64,000 nucleotides of DNA from Deinococcus humi (GTDB lineage: Bacteria; Deinococcota; Deinococci; Deinococcales; Deinococcaceae), in contig NZ_JACHFL010000003.1 in assembly GCF_014201875.1 (NCBI RefSeq), forward strand, positions 1 to 64,000. The letters run 5' to 3'. This document shows positions 42,551 to 51,642 of the stretch, one piece after another. Each line of letters begins with the position of its first letter. The first letter of the stretch is position 1. The notes beneath the pieces were generated by a model. The model saw nothing but the letters and a program-made list of their open reading frames with translations. It searched no databases and was not told the origin of the DNA. Both the position numbers and the translations under genes were made by a program.

Positions 42551-45010
42551 ATGAAATTGCCCTACTCCTGGCTTCAAGAATTGATTCCCAATCTCCCGCC
42601 CGTCGCCGAACTGGAACCCATCTTCGCCAACCTCGGCCTTCCGCTGGAAGGCATTGAGGACACGCCCGCCCCGCCCGCAGGCGTTCTGATGTCCACCGTC
42701 CTCCGGGCCGAGGCGATGGAGGGCACTCAGCTGACCAAGCTGACGCTGGACACCGGGCCGCACGGCGAGCGCGTGATTGCCACCGGCGCGCCAAATGCGG
42801 TGGGTCTGCGTGCCGGAACGGTGGTGGCGCTGGTCACCCCTGGCACCACGCTGGGCGACACCGAATACGGTGTCCGTACCTTGCAGGGCGTCGAGTCCTG
42901 GGGCATGGCGGCCAGCGCCAAGGAACTGGACATCGGCGAGAGCAGCGCCGGAATCCTGACCTTCCCAGCCGGCACCGCCCAGCCCGGAACGCCCATGCGT
43001 GAGCTGTGGGCCGCCGATCACGTCCTGGACATCGAGATCACGCCCAACCGTGCCGACGCCCTGAGCGCGCTGGGGGTGGCCCGCGATCTGGCCGCCTTCC
43101 TCAAGCTCGAATGGCAGCAGCCGCCGGCAGGTCCCGCCGCGCATGGCGACGGCGAGATCCGGGTCAGCCTCCCGTCCAGGGGACTGACCATCGAGCGCGA
43201 TCCGTCCAGAAAGCTCCGCTTTGGCTGTGATCATTTCGCGGCGCGGACGGTGAGCGGCGTCCACAACGGCCCATCGCCGCTGTGGATGCAGCGCCGCCTG
43301 TCGCTGGCGGGCATGCGTCCGATTGATCTGATCGTGGACACCAGCAACTACGTGATGCTGGAGCTGGGCCAGCCCACCGCGCTGTATGACCGCCGCGACG
43401 TGACGGACGACCGGATTCTGGTGGCTTTTGGGCTGCGGCAGGGCGAGGAGGTGCGTGACCTGATGGGCGGCACCCACAGGGTCGGCCCCGAAGACCTGCT
43501 GATTCTGGACGGGCGCGAGCGCGACATTCCCACGGTGGCCGAGGCTTTCGCCCAGGCGGGCCAGCCCCAGCCAGGAGCGGGCGTGCTGGGCATTGCCGGA
43601 ATCATGGGCGGCGACCATGGGCGCGTGCGGGCCGACACGACGGATGTGGTGATCGAGTCCGCTCATTTTGACCCGGTGTTGCTGCGCCGGACCAGCACGC
43701 GCCTGGGCCTCAAGACCGATGCGGTCTACCGTTACGAGCGCGGCGTCGATCCGTTGCTCTCGCCAAAAGCGGCAGACCGGGTGGCCGGGTTGCTGGCCGA
43801 ATGTGGTGGTGGCCAGATAGAGGCTGGAGCGACGGTCGTGGGCGAACCGGAAATCCCCGGTGAGATCGCCGCTTCCGCCGACGCCATCCATGCGCTGCTG
43901 GGCATGGAGATCGATACGGCAGAGATGCGGGCCATCCTGGGCCGACTGGGCTGCGTGGTGGCGGGCGAGGGCGACACCCTGAAGGTGGTGCCGCCGTCCT
44001 GGCGAGTGGATATGAATATCTGGCAGGACGTCGCCGAGGAAGTGGCCCGCCTGCACGGCTACGCCGAGTTGCCCGAAACGCTGCCCACGCTGCGAGTCCA
44101 TGAGAGCAACCTCGGCGCGTCGGCGGCCAACGACAGCCGCCAGGATCTGCGCCGCACGCTGGCCGGGCTTGGGTTTCAGGAGGTGGTGACCTATACCTTC
44201 ACCAGCGACGAGGAAGCGCAGAAGGCGAGGACCGAGGCCCCCGGCGTGCGCCTGCGCAACCCCCTGACAGCAGACCGCACAGCGCTGCGGACGGCGCTGT
44301 ATCCCAGTCTTCTGCGCGCCGCGCTGGCCCATCCTAAGGGCGAGCGCGTCCTGCTGGCCGAACAGGGGCGCATCTTCCCGAAGGGCGGCGAGGCTGAGCG
44401 GCTGGGCCTGCTGATGCGCGGGCCGCTTGCCCCGAACACCTTTCAGGGTGGCGTGGCGGGCGGTTACAGCGTCTTCCGGGGGCTGATTGAAACGCTGGCG
44501 GCCAGCCAGGGCGCTGAGCTGGAGATTCGCCAGTTGCGCGGCGAGAGCGTGCCCAGCGCGCTGCACCCCGGCATTGCCGGAGAGGTGGTCTGGAATGGGC
44601 AGTCCATCGGCTGGATTGGCGCGCTCCATCCCGAGGTGGCGCAGGAATTCGGGCTGAAGGGTGAAACCTTCCTCCTGGAAGTGGCGCTGCCGCTGTCGGG
44701 CCGTGGGTGGGCCTTCCGCGATCCCAGCCGCGCTCCTGCTGCGTGGCGTGACCTGGCCGTCATCGCTCCACAGGACGTGGGTTACGGCGAGATTGCCGCG
44801 TTGCTCAGGCGTGGGGCAGGCGAGGATCTGGAAAGCGTGGAGCCGTTCGACGTGTACACGGGTGACCAGATTCCTGCCGGCCAGCGCAGCGTGGCCGTCC
44901 GCCTGGTGTTCCGCGGCGCGAAGACCCTGACCGACGCGGAAGTCGATCCGGTGATGGATAGGCTGATGGGCGCGGTACGGGCGCGGGGCTGGGGCATCCG
45001 CGAGAAGTAG
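42551..45010 (+). CDS. pheT: Phenylalanyl-tRNA synthetase beta subunit
   Basis: 819 residues. An EMAP-like tRNA-binding domain (about 40-150), B3/4 editing domain (about 210-390), B5 domain (about 400-475), a degenerate catalytic core, and an FDX-ACB anticodon-binding domain at the C-terminus (about 725-819) follow in the usual order. It forms the alpha2-beta2 enzyme with PheS and edits mischarged Tyr. AAGAGGT lies upstream of the ATG. It is the last gene of the cluster read from the pheS attenuator. Confidence 0.95.
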   Translation: MKLPYSWLQELIPNLPPVAELEPIFANLGLPLEGIEDTPAPPAGVLMSTVLRAEAMEGTQLTKLTLDTGPHGERVIATGAPNAVGLRAGTVVALVTPGTTLGDTEYGVRTLQGVESWGMAASAKELDIGESSAGILTFPAGTAQPGTPMRELWAADHVLDIEITPNRADALSALGVARDLAAFLKLEWQQPPAGPAAHGDGEIRVSLPSRGLTIERDPSRKLRFGCDHFAARTVSGVHNGPSPLWMQRRLSLAGMRPIDLIVDTSNYVMLELGQPTALYDRRDVTDDRILVAFGLRQGEEVRDLMGGTHRVGPEDLLILDGRERDIPTVAEAFAQAGQPQPGAGVLGIAGIMGGDHGRVRADTTDVVIESAHFDPVLLRRTSTRLGLKTDAVYRYERGVDPLLSPKAADRVAGLLAECGGGQIEAGATVVGEPEIPGEIAASADAIHALLGMEIDTAEMRAILGRLGCVVAGEGDTLKVVPPSWRVDMNIWQDVAEEVARLHGYAELPETLPTLRVHESNLGASAANDSRQDLRRTLAGLGFQEVVTYTFTSDEEAQKARTEAPGVRLRNPLTADRTALRTALYPSLLRAALAHPKGERVLLAEQGRIFPKGGEAERLGLLMRGPLAPNTFQGGVAGGYSVFRGLIETLAASQGAELEIRQLRGESVPSALHPGIAGEVVWNGQSIGWIGALHPEVAQEFGLKGETFLLEVALPLSGRGWAFRDPSRAPAAWRDLAVIAPQDVGYGEIAALLRRGAGEDLESVEPFDVYTGDQIPAGQRSVAVRLVFRGAKTLTDAEVDPVMDRLMGAVRARGWGIREK

Positions 45011-45036
45011 GGGAGACGGTGAACGGGGGGGCAGGG

Positions 45037-46017
45037 CTACGCGCTCTGGCCCCCTGTCCAGACCTTCAGGTTGTCCTGAATGAGGGTGCCGCTCAGCTCC
45101 CGATCCTCCGGCAACTCGTGGACGCCGAACCAGCCGACCTCCAGGACCTCGCCCTCCTGGGGGGTCAGCGTCCCCGTGACGCCGTGTGCCCGGTACAGCA
45201 CCGACACGTTGTCCACGGTGTCCCCGTGCGGGTAGGTAAAGCGGTACTGTGGCCCGCAGAACATCTCCAGTGGCTCCAGCCTTTCGGCGTTTAGTTCGGT
45301 CTCCTCAAACAGTTCCCGCCGGGCGCACTCCTCAAAGCTCTCGCCGGGTTCCAGACTGCCTCCCGGAACCGTCCATTTTCCCGTGCCCCCATGACGCAGC
45401 AACAGCAGCCGGTTCTGCCCATCCGTGACCAGCACGTTTGCGCCGGGAGCAAAGAGGGGACGGGAGCCGACCAACCTCCGCAAGTCCATCAGGTGGTTCC
45501 CGGCAGGTGGGGCGGGGGGATACGGCAGCAGCGGCAACGGCGGCAGGCCAGCCTGGGCGCGCAACACGCTCAGGCTCTGGCGGTTGGCGTTGTTGCTCAG
45601 CGGGGGAAGGCTATCCAGCGGGAACCAGCGCAGTTCCAGCGTCTCGCCGCTGTCGTCGGGCCGGGCGTGATCCAGGGCGGAGGCCGGGAGCGTGCCCCTC
45701 GCGCGCATGCCCACGATGTAGATCTCGTGGCCGTTGGGGTAGCGGTGGAACAGTTCTGGGCCACTCTGGAGGCCGTCTGGCAGGGGCATCAGGGCCAGAT
45801 CGGGGCAGACCAGTCCCGTTTCTTCCATCAGTTCGCGCCGCGCTCCGGTCAAAAAATCCTCGCCCGGTTCCAGCGCGCCGCCGGGTTCGCCCCACAGACC
45901 GTCGTCTCCCCGGCGCTGCAGGAGCACGCGGCCCGTCTCGTCCTGAATCAGGGCACCGACGGCGGCCCCGATCAGCGGACGGTTGCCCCAGAATGTGCGG
46001 AGTTCGAGAAGAGTCAC
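45037..46017 (-). CDS. Tandem two-domain Nudix hydrolase
   Basis: 326 residues with two Nudix domains. The first box (GGALEPGEDFLTGARRELMEETGL) matches the consensus exactly; the second (GGSLEPGESFEECARRELFEETEL) has Glu where Gly is expected. The halves are joined by a Pro-rich linker (about 158-180), so this looks like a duplication and fusion. A GTG start with TAAGCT 7 bases upstream gives a leaderless mRNA. It is convergent with pheT. Substrates unknown. Confidence 0.88.
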   Translation of the reverse strand: MTLLELRTFWGNRPLIGAAVGALIQDETGRVLLQRRGDDGLWGEPGGALEPGEDFLTGARRELMEETGLVCPDLALMPLPDGLQSGPELFHRYPNGHEIYIVGMRARGTLPASALDHARPDDSGETLELRWFPLDSLPPLSNNANRQSLSVLRAQAGLPPLPLLPYPPAPPAGNHLMDLRRLVGSRPLFAPGANVLVTDGQNRLLLLRHGGTGKWTVPGGSLEPGESFEECARRELFEETELNAERLEPLEMFCGPQYRFTYPHGDTVDNVSVLYRAHGVTGTLTPQEGEVLEVGWFGVHELPEDRELSGTLIQDNLKVWTGGQSA

Positions 46018-46084
46018 GCCGGGTAGCTTAGCCCAGGCGACACTGGACCATTTTCAGGCTTATGCAGCTGGAAGTCTCCCTTAA

Positions 46085-46123
46085 AACAAGAAAGGAAGGT
46101 CGGAGCAGATTGCCCGGTCTTCC
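46085..46123 (-). terminator. Imperfect terminator after the lipoprotein gene
   Basis: GGAAG pairs with CTTCC and CGG with CCG around a 2-base internal loop; on the minus strand it is followed by the T-rich TTTCTTGTTTT. Confidence 0.55.
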
Positions 46124-46138
46124 TCTTTGACATGGGGT

Positions 46139-47356
46139 TTAGCGCTGAGGGGCCAGAATCGGCTGGATGTCCCTGAGAGCGCCGTCCAGATCCGTTGTGA
46201 TCAGCTGACCGTTCTTGACGTACTGGAACCGCACCTGATCGCCAGGTTGCAGGTTCATGTCACTCCCGTCTGCCAGCGGGCCGACGGCGGTCAAGACGGC
46301 CGCGCCGTTGAAGTTCAGGCTGGCGTTCACGTTGCCGCCGATCTTCAGAAAAGGATTCTGGGCCTGCATGGCCTCGGAGTTGATCGTCAGATTGCTCAGG
46401 TCTCGCAGGTACACGTTGAAATCGGTCCTGTAACCGGGAATATCCAGGGTGCCAGACATATCCGCGCGGGTTGGCGTGAAGGCATAGTTCTCGCCGCAGC
46501 GGTCCGTGGTGCTTCCAGTCACGTCCATTTTCAGGGCCGCACTGACCTGCTGTGTGGTGGTGTGGTAGACGGCGGAGGCATTGAAGCTGATGTTCTTGTC
46601 CGTCCAGACATAGGCCAGGTCCATCCTGACCGGAGGCTGGGTGGCGCGGCCCGCCCAGCCGCTGAGGGTCAGGGCGATGGGGCCAGCGGTATTCAGGCAG
46701 TCACCGGGGTCCATCCTGAACGCCAGAGCGGCGACAGTTTTTCCGGCCACCGTCACACTGGCCGTGGCGTTGGTCGGCAGTTCCTGCTGTAACTCCTGCA
46801 GCTGGCCGGTCTGAACGTCGTAGCGGTGCCCGGCATTCAAGAAGACGGTACCGGCCCCCGCGACTTTCCAGTTCGCCTCGATCCGGGTATTGCTGCGCTG
46901 ATCGATTTCCACGTAGCCGTCCGTGGGGGTGGGGACGTAGGTTGGGGTGCCATCCGCGCCATAAGTCCTGGTTCCGGTGGGGAGCAGTTCTTTCACCACG
47001 TCCAGCCCCTGCGTGGTGACGCGGGCCTGTCTGTCGAAGCCCTGAGCGAAAGTGCTGATGTCGCTGGCGTTGATCCGTAAGTGGATTTTCTCGCCGAACA
47101 GGTTGATCAGCGTCTTCAGGTCCGGGTCGATGTTCGCACTGTTCGGATTGGTCAGTGCCGCGAGCTGAGCGGCGGCGCCCTTGACGGTGGCCGGCACGTT
47201 CTGCAGGTCTACGCTCTGTCCCGGCACTGGTGCGGCAGGGGTCACGGTGGCGGGGTCAGTGGGAGGCGGCTGAACCACTGGAACCCGGTTCTCCGGGCCA
47301 CCGCAGGACGAGAGCAACAGGACACTGACAGTGACTAGAGCGAGTGAGGGCTTCAC
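46139..47356 (-). CDS. Lipoprotein of unknown function
   Basis: 405 residues. The N-terminus MKPSLALVTVSVLLLSSCGG is a lipoprotein signal with Cys18 as the lipid site; a Pro-rich linker follows, then a long beta-rich region with repeated strand patterns (ASVTVAGKTVAALAF, VNASLNFNGAAVLTAV). Two cysteines (DCLNTA, DRCGENY) could pair. No family is recognised. The GTG at 47356 is preferred to the GTG at 47362 because TAGGTT lies 6 bases before it. Confidence 0.8.
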   Translation of the reverse strand: MKPSLALVTVSVLLLSSCGGPENRVPVVQPPPTDPATVTPAAPVPGQSVDLQNVPATVKGAAAQLAALTNPNSANIDPDLKTLINLFGEKIHLRINASDISTFAQGFDRQARVTTQGLDVVKELLPTGTRTYGADGTPTYVPTPTDGYVEIDQRSNTRIEANWKVAGAGTVFLNAGHRYDVQTGQLQELQQELPTNATASVTVAGKTVAALAFRMDPGDCLNTAGPIALTLSGWAGRATQPPVRMDLAYVWTDKNISFNASAVYHTTTQQVSAALKMDVTGSTTDRCGENYAFTPTRADMSGTLDIPGYRTDFNVYLRDLSNLTINSEAMQAQNPFLKIGGNVNASLNFNGAAVLTAVGPLADGSDMNLQPGDQVRFQYVKNGQLITTDLDGALRDIQPILAPQR

Positions 47357-47440
47357 TCCCACAACCTACGGCAAACCAGAAAGGGTATGTGGCAGATTTG
47401 CGCCGCGTGCCCCGAGGACTCATGCGGGCACGGCTGGAGT

Positions 47441-48121
47441 TCAGCCCGGCGGGCCCGACAACTCGTCCGGCTCGTGGGGATTGAGGGCCAGCAGGACCAT
47501 CTGAACCAGATAGGGCTGCGTGCCGTCGCGTGCGGAACTGACACTGCCCAGCAGATCGCGCCACTCGTCCAGCAGGCTCGACATGCGGCGGGCGGTAGTG
47601 TCGTCCAGCCACATGACGCCCACGAAATCGCGGCTCGGGAAGGCCGCCAGCGTCTCCGGCTCCGGCGCTTCTGTCTCGGAATGCACCTTGCCACTCTCGT
47701 CGCGGTAGATCAACCGGGCATGGTTGTCCAGACGCTGCAACCGGCGGCCCGAGGCCCTTGCCCGTAACCGGTCATAGGGGCCGCTGTGCCGGGCGACCTG
47801 AGCCTCCAGATCGGCGAAGGGTGTCAGGGCAAACGGCACCCGCAGTCCCCCCGGCGCGCGGTACAGCCTGACCGGTCGGCCAGCGCGTTTTTCCTGTCCC
47901 ACCTCCTGCAGCAGTCCGGCCTCCAGGAACTGCCGCACGCGGTACAGCATTCGCTCCACGCTGACCCCCGCCCTCTGGGCCGCGGCCCCGGCCCCCAGCG
48001 CCCGGCCCATGAACGGCTCCAGATGACGCAGGGCCACCGGATCGCTGAGCAGCCGGGCCTGTTCCGCGGTGCTGGCGGTGAACCATTCGCCCGAATACGA
48101 ACCCAAAATGGTGTGCGGCAT
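47441..48121 (-). CDS. Winged-helix transcriptional regulator (ArsR-like)
   Basis: 226 residues. The N-terminal half (about 20-95) reads as a winged helix: ARLLSDPVALRHLEPFMG, AAQRAGVSVERMLYRVRQFLEAGLL, QEKRAGRPVRLYRAPGG as the wing. The C-terminal half may bind a ligand or dimerise. It is divergent from an MFS exporter with only 30 bases between starts, so it probably represses that gene and itself. TATCCT lies 7 bases before the ATG (leaderless). The inducer is unknown. Confidence 0.8.
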   Translation of the reverse strand: MPHTILGSYSGEWFTASTAEQARLLSDPVALRHLEPFMGRALGAGAAAQRAGVSVERMLYRVRQFLEAGLLQEVGQEKRAGRPVRLYRAPGGLRVPFALTPFADLEAQVARHSGPYDRLRARASGRRLQRLDNHARLIYRDESGKVHSETEAPEPETLAAFPSRDFVGVMWLDDTTARRMSSLLDEWRDLLGSVSSARDGTQPYLVQMVLLALNPHEPDELSGPPG

Positions 48122-48127
48122 TTTCGG

Positions 48128-48134
48128 TAGGATA
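48128..48134. promoter_or_regulatory. Overlapping divergent -10 boxes
   Basis: TAGGATA contains TAGGAT on the plus strand (18 bases before the MFS start) and TATCCT on the minus strand (7 bases before the regulator start). The two promoters cannot be occupied at once. Confidence 0.5.
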
Positions 48135-48151
48135 CGCCGGAAGCTGCGGCC

Positions 48152-49399
48152 ATGACCACCACCTTTGCCCCCGCCCAGCTGTCCCGCGCCTTCTGGCTGT
48201 ACTGGGCGGGCGTCGCCCTGACCGCGCTGGGCGACGCCATCGTCTATGTTGCCCTGCCGTACCTGGCCCTGGCCGTTGGCAGAGGCATGGGCGGCGCGGG
48301 GGCGGTGGGACTGGTGGTGCTGGCCGGAAGCCTGCCGCGTTTTCTGGGACCGTTGGTGGGCGGGCTGGCCGATCGCCTGGCCCCGCGCGGCCTGCTGGCC
48401 TTCAGCGCCGGGGTTAGAGGACTGGCGGTGCTGGGGGTGGGGCTGTGGGGTCAGTTCGGGACGCTGCCCCTGGCTGCCCTGCTGGCGCTGGCATTTCTCA
48501 ATGGCCTGCTGTCCACGCTGGCCTACACGGCGGGCAGCGCCCTGGTGCCGCGTGTGGTTGAGCCGGACGCACTGGCCCGCGCCAACAGCCTGAGCAGCGG
48601 CGCGTTGATGGGCGCGCCGCTGCTCGGCTTCGGACTGGGTGGCGGGCTGATCCACGCCTTCGGGGCGGCGGGCGCGCTGCTGGTGGGCGTCCCGCTGGTG
48701 CTGGCACTATGTGCGGCGGCGCTAGCCCTGCCTCACCTCTCCGCCGCGCACGGGGGAGGGCGGCTTCAGCCGCTGGCCGATCTGCGCGCCGGGCTGAGAG
48801 TGATTGGCGCCTCACCGCTGCTGCTGGCCCTGATGGGCATGAGCTTTGCACTGAATCTGGCCATGAACGTGATGAACACCCGCGCCCCGTTGCAGATGGC
48901 GCTGCACGGGCGCGGGGCGGCCGATTACGCCGTCTTCGAGATGCTGATCTCGGGCGGAGTCCTGCTGGGCATTGTGCTGGTCACGCCGCTGACGGCCCGC
49001 TGGTCCCTCGACGCTCTGATCAGCGCGGGCCGCTGGGTGCTGCTGGCCGGAACGCTGGGCTTCATCCTCGTCTCCGTTCCCGCGTGGTGGGCCGGGGCCG
49101 CCGTCTTCGGTCTGGGCCTGGGGTTATTGGAGGTGGCTGTGACCACCCGTTCCCAGCAGATCATCGAGCCGGGGGTGCGGGGGCGCGTGATCGGCGCGCT
49201 GATGGGCGTCAACGCCGTGGCGCTCAGCCTGGGCGCGGGGCTGGCCGCCCTGCCGCTGCCCACCCCGGGGCTGATGCTTGGCCTCGTGGGGCTGCTGCTG
49301 GTCCTGACGCCGCTGTGGCCGGCTGCGCTGCGCCGTCAGCGTCTCAGCGCGTCCTCCAGCGCCTCGGCGAACCCCTCCTCATCGTCGAGCCAGGGGTAG
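48152..49399 (+). CDS. MFS transporter
   Basis: 415 residues with about 10-12 predicted hydrophobic helices. The loop GGLADRLAPRGLL after helix 2 is the MFS signature region. It is probably a drug or metabolite exporter controlled by the divergent winged-helix protein. The last 21 residues (a Ser/Ala-rich tail) are encoded opposite the C-terminus of the convergent hydrolase, a 64-base overlap that makes the tail unlikely to have a conserved function. Confidence 0.87.
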   Translation: MTTTFAPAQLSRAFWLYWAGVALTALGDAIVYVALPYLALAVGRGMGGAGAVGLVVLAGSLPRFLGPLVGGLADRLAPRGLLAFSAGVRGLAVLGVGLWGQFGTLPLAALLALAFLNGLLSTLAYTAGSALVPRVVEPDALARANSLSSGALMGAPLLGFGLGGGLIHAFGAAGALLVGVPLVLALCAAALALPHLSAAHGGGRLQPLADLRAGLRVIGASPLLLALMGMSFALNLAMNVMNTRAPLQMALHGRGAADYAVFEMLISGGVLLGIVLVTPLTARWSLDALISAGRWVLLAGTLGFILVSVPAWWAGAAVFGLGLGLLEVAVTTRSQQIIEPGVRGRVIGALMGVNAVALSLGAGLAALPLPTPGLMLGLVGLLLVLTPLWPAALRRQRLSASSSASANPSSSSSQG

Positions 49400-50295
49400 T
49401 GCCCGGTGTCCAGCACGGTCACGTCCGCGTCGGCCAGATCGGCCAGGTACTGCACCTGTTCGGGGTAACTGGTGCGGTCCTGCACGCCCACGATCACGTA
49501 GACCGGGCGGCGCAGTTCGGCCAGGAAGGGCAGGTATTCGAATTCCCACATGCCCTGGTTGACCAGTGCCTCCTGCACCTCGCCGCCGCCCACGAGCTGG
49601 CTCTCCACGTCCACGAACTCCAGCCGCATGCGGCTGGGAGCGTCCACAAATTCCAGAGCATTGAGCAGGTCACGGGCGTTCAGCAGGCTGAAGGCCGCCT
49701 GCACCCGCGCGTCGCCCACCTGGGGGTGCTGCCCTTCGGGCGTGCTGGCGCGGATCGCCCCGGCAGGGTCATCCAGTTCCACACCGCGCAGGGCGCTGGC
49801 CTCAGTGAGCAGGGTTAGGGCCAGCGCCGGAAAGTGAATCCAGGGGCCGACCACCACCACACGCTCGGTCTGGGTTGGGTGGCGGCGGGCGTATTCCAGG
49901 GCGATCAACGCCCCGAAGCCGTGGCCGAGGGGGATGATCTTCTCAAGACCCAGAAAGTCGCGCACGGCCTCGAGATCGGCCACCAGCGTATCCAGATCAA
50001 GGGTTTCGTGCCCCTGCTCGGTGTCTTCCAGCGGGCCGCTCCGTCCACTGCCGCGCCCATCCAGGTAGACCGCCGGGCGTTCCAGGGACTCGCCGAACAG
50101 TTCCCGGAACGAATAACTGTTGTAGCCAGGGCCGCCATGCAGGTAGATCAGCGGCGTCTCGCCGGAGTCGAGGTTGCCCGCAACCTCGAAATAAAGGTCC
50201 GCCCCGTTCAGGCGCTCGATGTAGACCCCCTCTCCCTGCTCGCCTGCATCTAAGTCGTCCCCGAAAAAATCGTCCTGTGGTGCGTCGCCGGTCAT
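49336..50295 (-). CDS. Alpha/beta hydrolase-fold protein lacking the nucleophile serine
   Basis: 319 residues, resembling proline iminopeptidases: oxyanion HGGPG (53-57), LDGRGSGRSG, a lid region and the acid and base segments GVQDRTS and DTGHYPW. The nucleophile elbow, normally GxSxG, reads GHGFG with Gly126 (codon GGC at 49918-49920) in place of Ser. Classical serine hydrolase activity is therefore not expected unless this is a sequencing error (AGC to GGC). It may act as a binding protein or regulator. TAGACT lies 6 bases before the ATG. Confidence 0.85.
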   Translation of the reverse strand: MTGDAPQDDFFGDDLDAGEQGEGVYIERLNGADLYFEVAGNLDSGETPLIYLHGGPGYNSYSFRELFGESLERPAVYLDGRGSGRSGPLEDTEQGHETLDLDTLVADLEAVRDFLGLEKIIPLGHGFGALIALEYARRHPTQTERVVVVGPWIHFPALALTLLTEASALRGVELDDPAGAIRASTPEGQHPQVGDARVQAAFSLLNARDLLNALEFVDAPSRMRLEFVDVESQLVGGGEVQEALVNQGMWEFEYLPFLAELRRPVYVIVGVQDRTSYPEQVQYLADLADADVTVLDTGHYPWLDDEEGFAEALEDALRR

Positions 50296-50345
50296 GGGGG
50301 CAGTCTAAAGCAGGGCGCAGGGGCCGCCGCGTTACCCTGGCGGAC

Positions 50346-50645
50346 ATGACCTCTTCACCCTCATCCGGCGACGTGCAGGGCATCGCTTTCACGCTGGACG
50401 GCGTGGACGAGTTGACCTTCGCGCGCATTCTGCGGGACGTGATGCACGACGCGGCCTTCGGCAAGCCGCTGCAGATCCAGGCGCAGGAACCGCGCCCCGG
50501 TCTCAGCGCCCGGCTGACACTGGCTTTCCGGCGTCAGGACCGCACGCGGGCGGTGGCGGCCATGCAGCGCTTAAAGACGTTGCTGCTGCGCCACGGCGTG
50601 CAGGTGGATTCGGTTCATGTGCCGGAGCGGGACACACCTTTCTAA
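50346..50645 (+). CDS. Small protein of unknown function
   Basis: 99 residues, an alpha/beta composition with a central LTFARILRDVMHDAAFGKPLQIQAQE and a basic helix (RRQDRTRAVAAMQRLKTLLLRHG). No family is recognised. The ATG at 50346 has TACCCT 7 bases upstream, so it is leaderless and the longer frame is rejected. Divergent from the hydrolase gene. Confidence 0.75.
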   Translation: MTSSPSSGDVQGIAFTLDGVDELTFARILRDVMHDAAFGKPLQIQAQEPRPGLSARLTLAFRRQDRTRAVAAMQRLKTLLLRHGVQVDSVHVPERDTPF

Positions 50646-50859
50646 AGGTCACGCCCATTCCTGAAGAAAGCGCAACGCGCCGTTAAGAACGTGTAAACCG
50701 TTTTTGCGTGCCCAGAACCGGGTGGCCGCCTACCATGTCCGAAAGCAGAGGAGACCTCTAACCATTTCGGCGCGGAGTCTCACGGGTAGGGGTTGTATGC
50801 CCCTCTCGCTGACAGCGCTTTTTCGGGGCCTTCCAGAGGTGCCTTACAAGAGGGTGATT
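50646..50859 (+). other. Leader region of the response regulator gene
   Basis: 214 bases without a -10 box next to the start codon. TACCAT at 50731-50736 could be the promoter. GGGG-N7-CCCC near 50788-50804 and CGCT-GAC-AGCG followed by TTTTTC near 50808-50824 could form small hairpins; the second has a terminator-like T run, but the stem is only 4 bp. Confidence 0.35.
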
Positions 50860-51528
<669 letters not shown>

Positions 51529-51642
51529 AGCGTTGTAGGGCATCCGGCGCTCGCCGCATCACCCGCCCGTCCGGGGCAGCGAAACTCTGACCCCCAGCGG
51601 GGCCTCTTTCGCTGTCCCGCCTTCGTGGTTTACGCTGTCGCC

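Noticed and set aside
42494..44629. 711-codon open frame on the minus strand
   Set aside because: Antisense to pheT, no recognisable motif; same explanation applies to the long minus-strand frames at 15049-16560 and 61024-62739.
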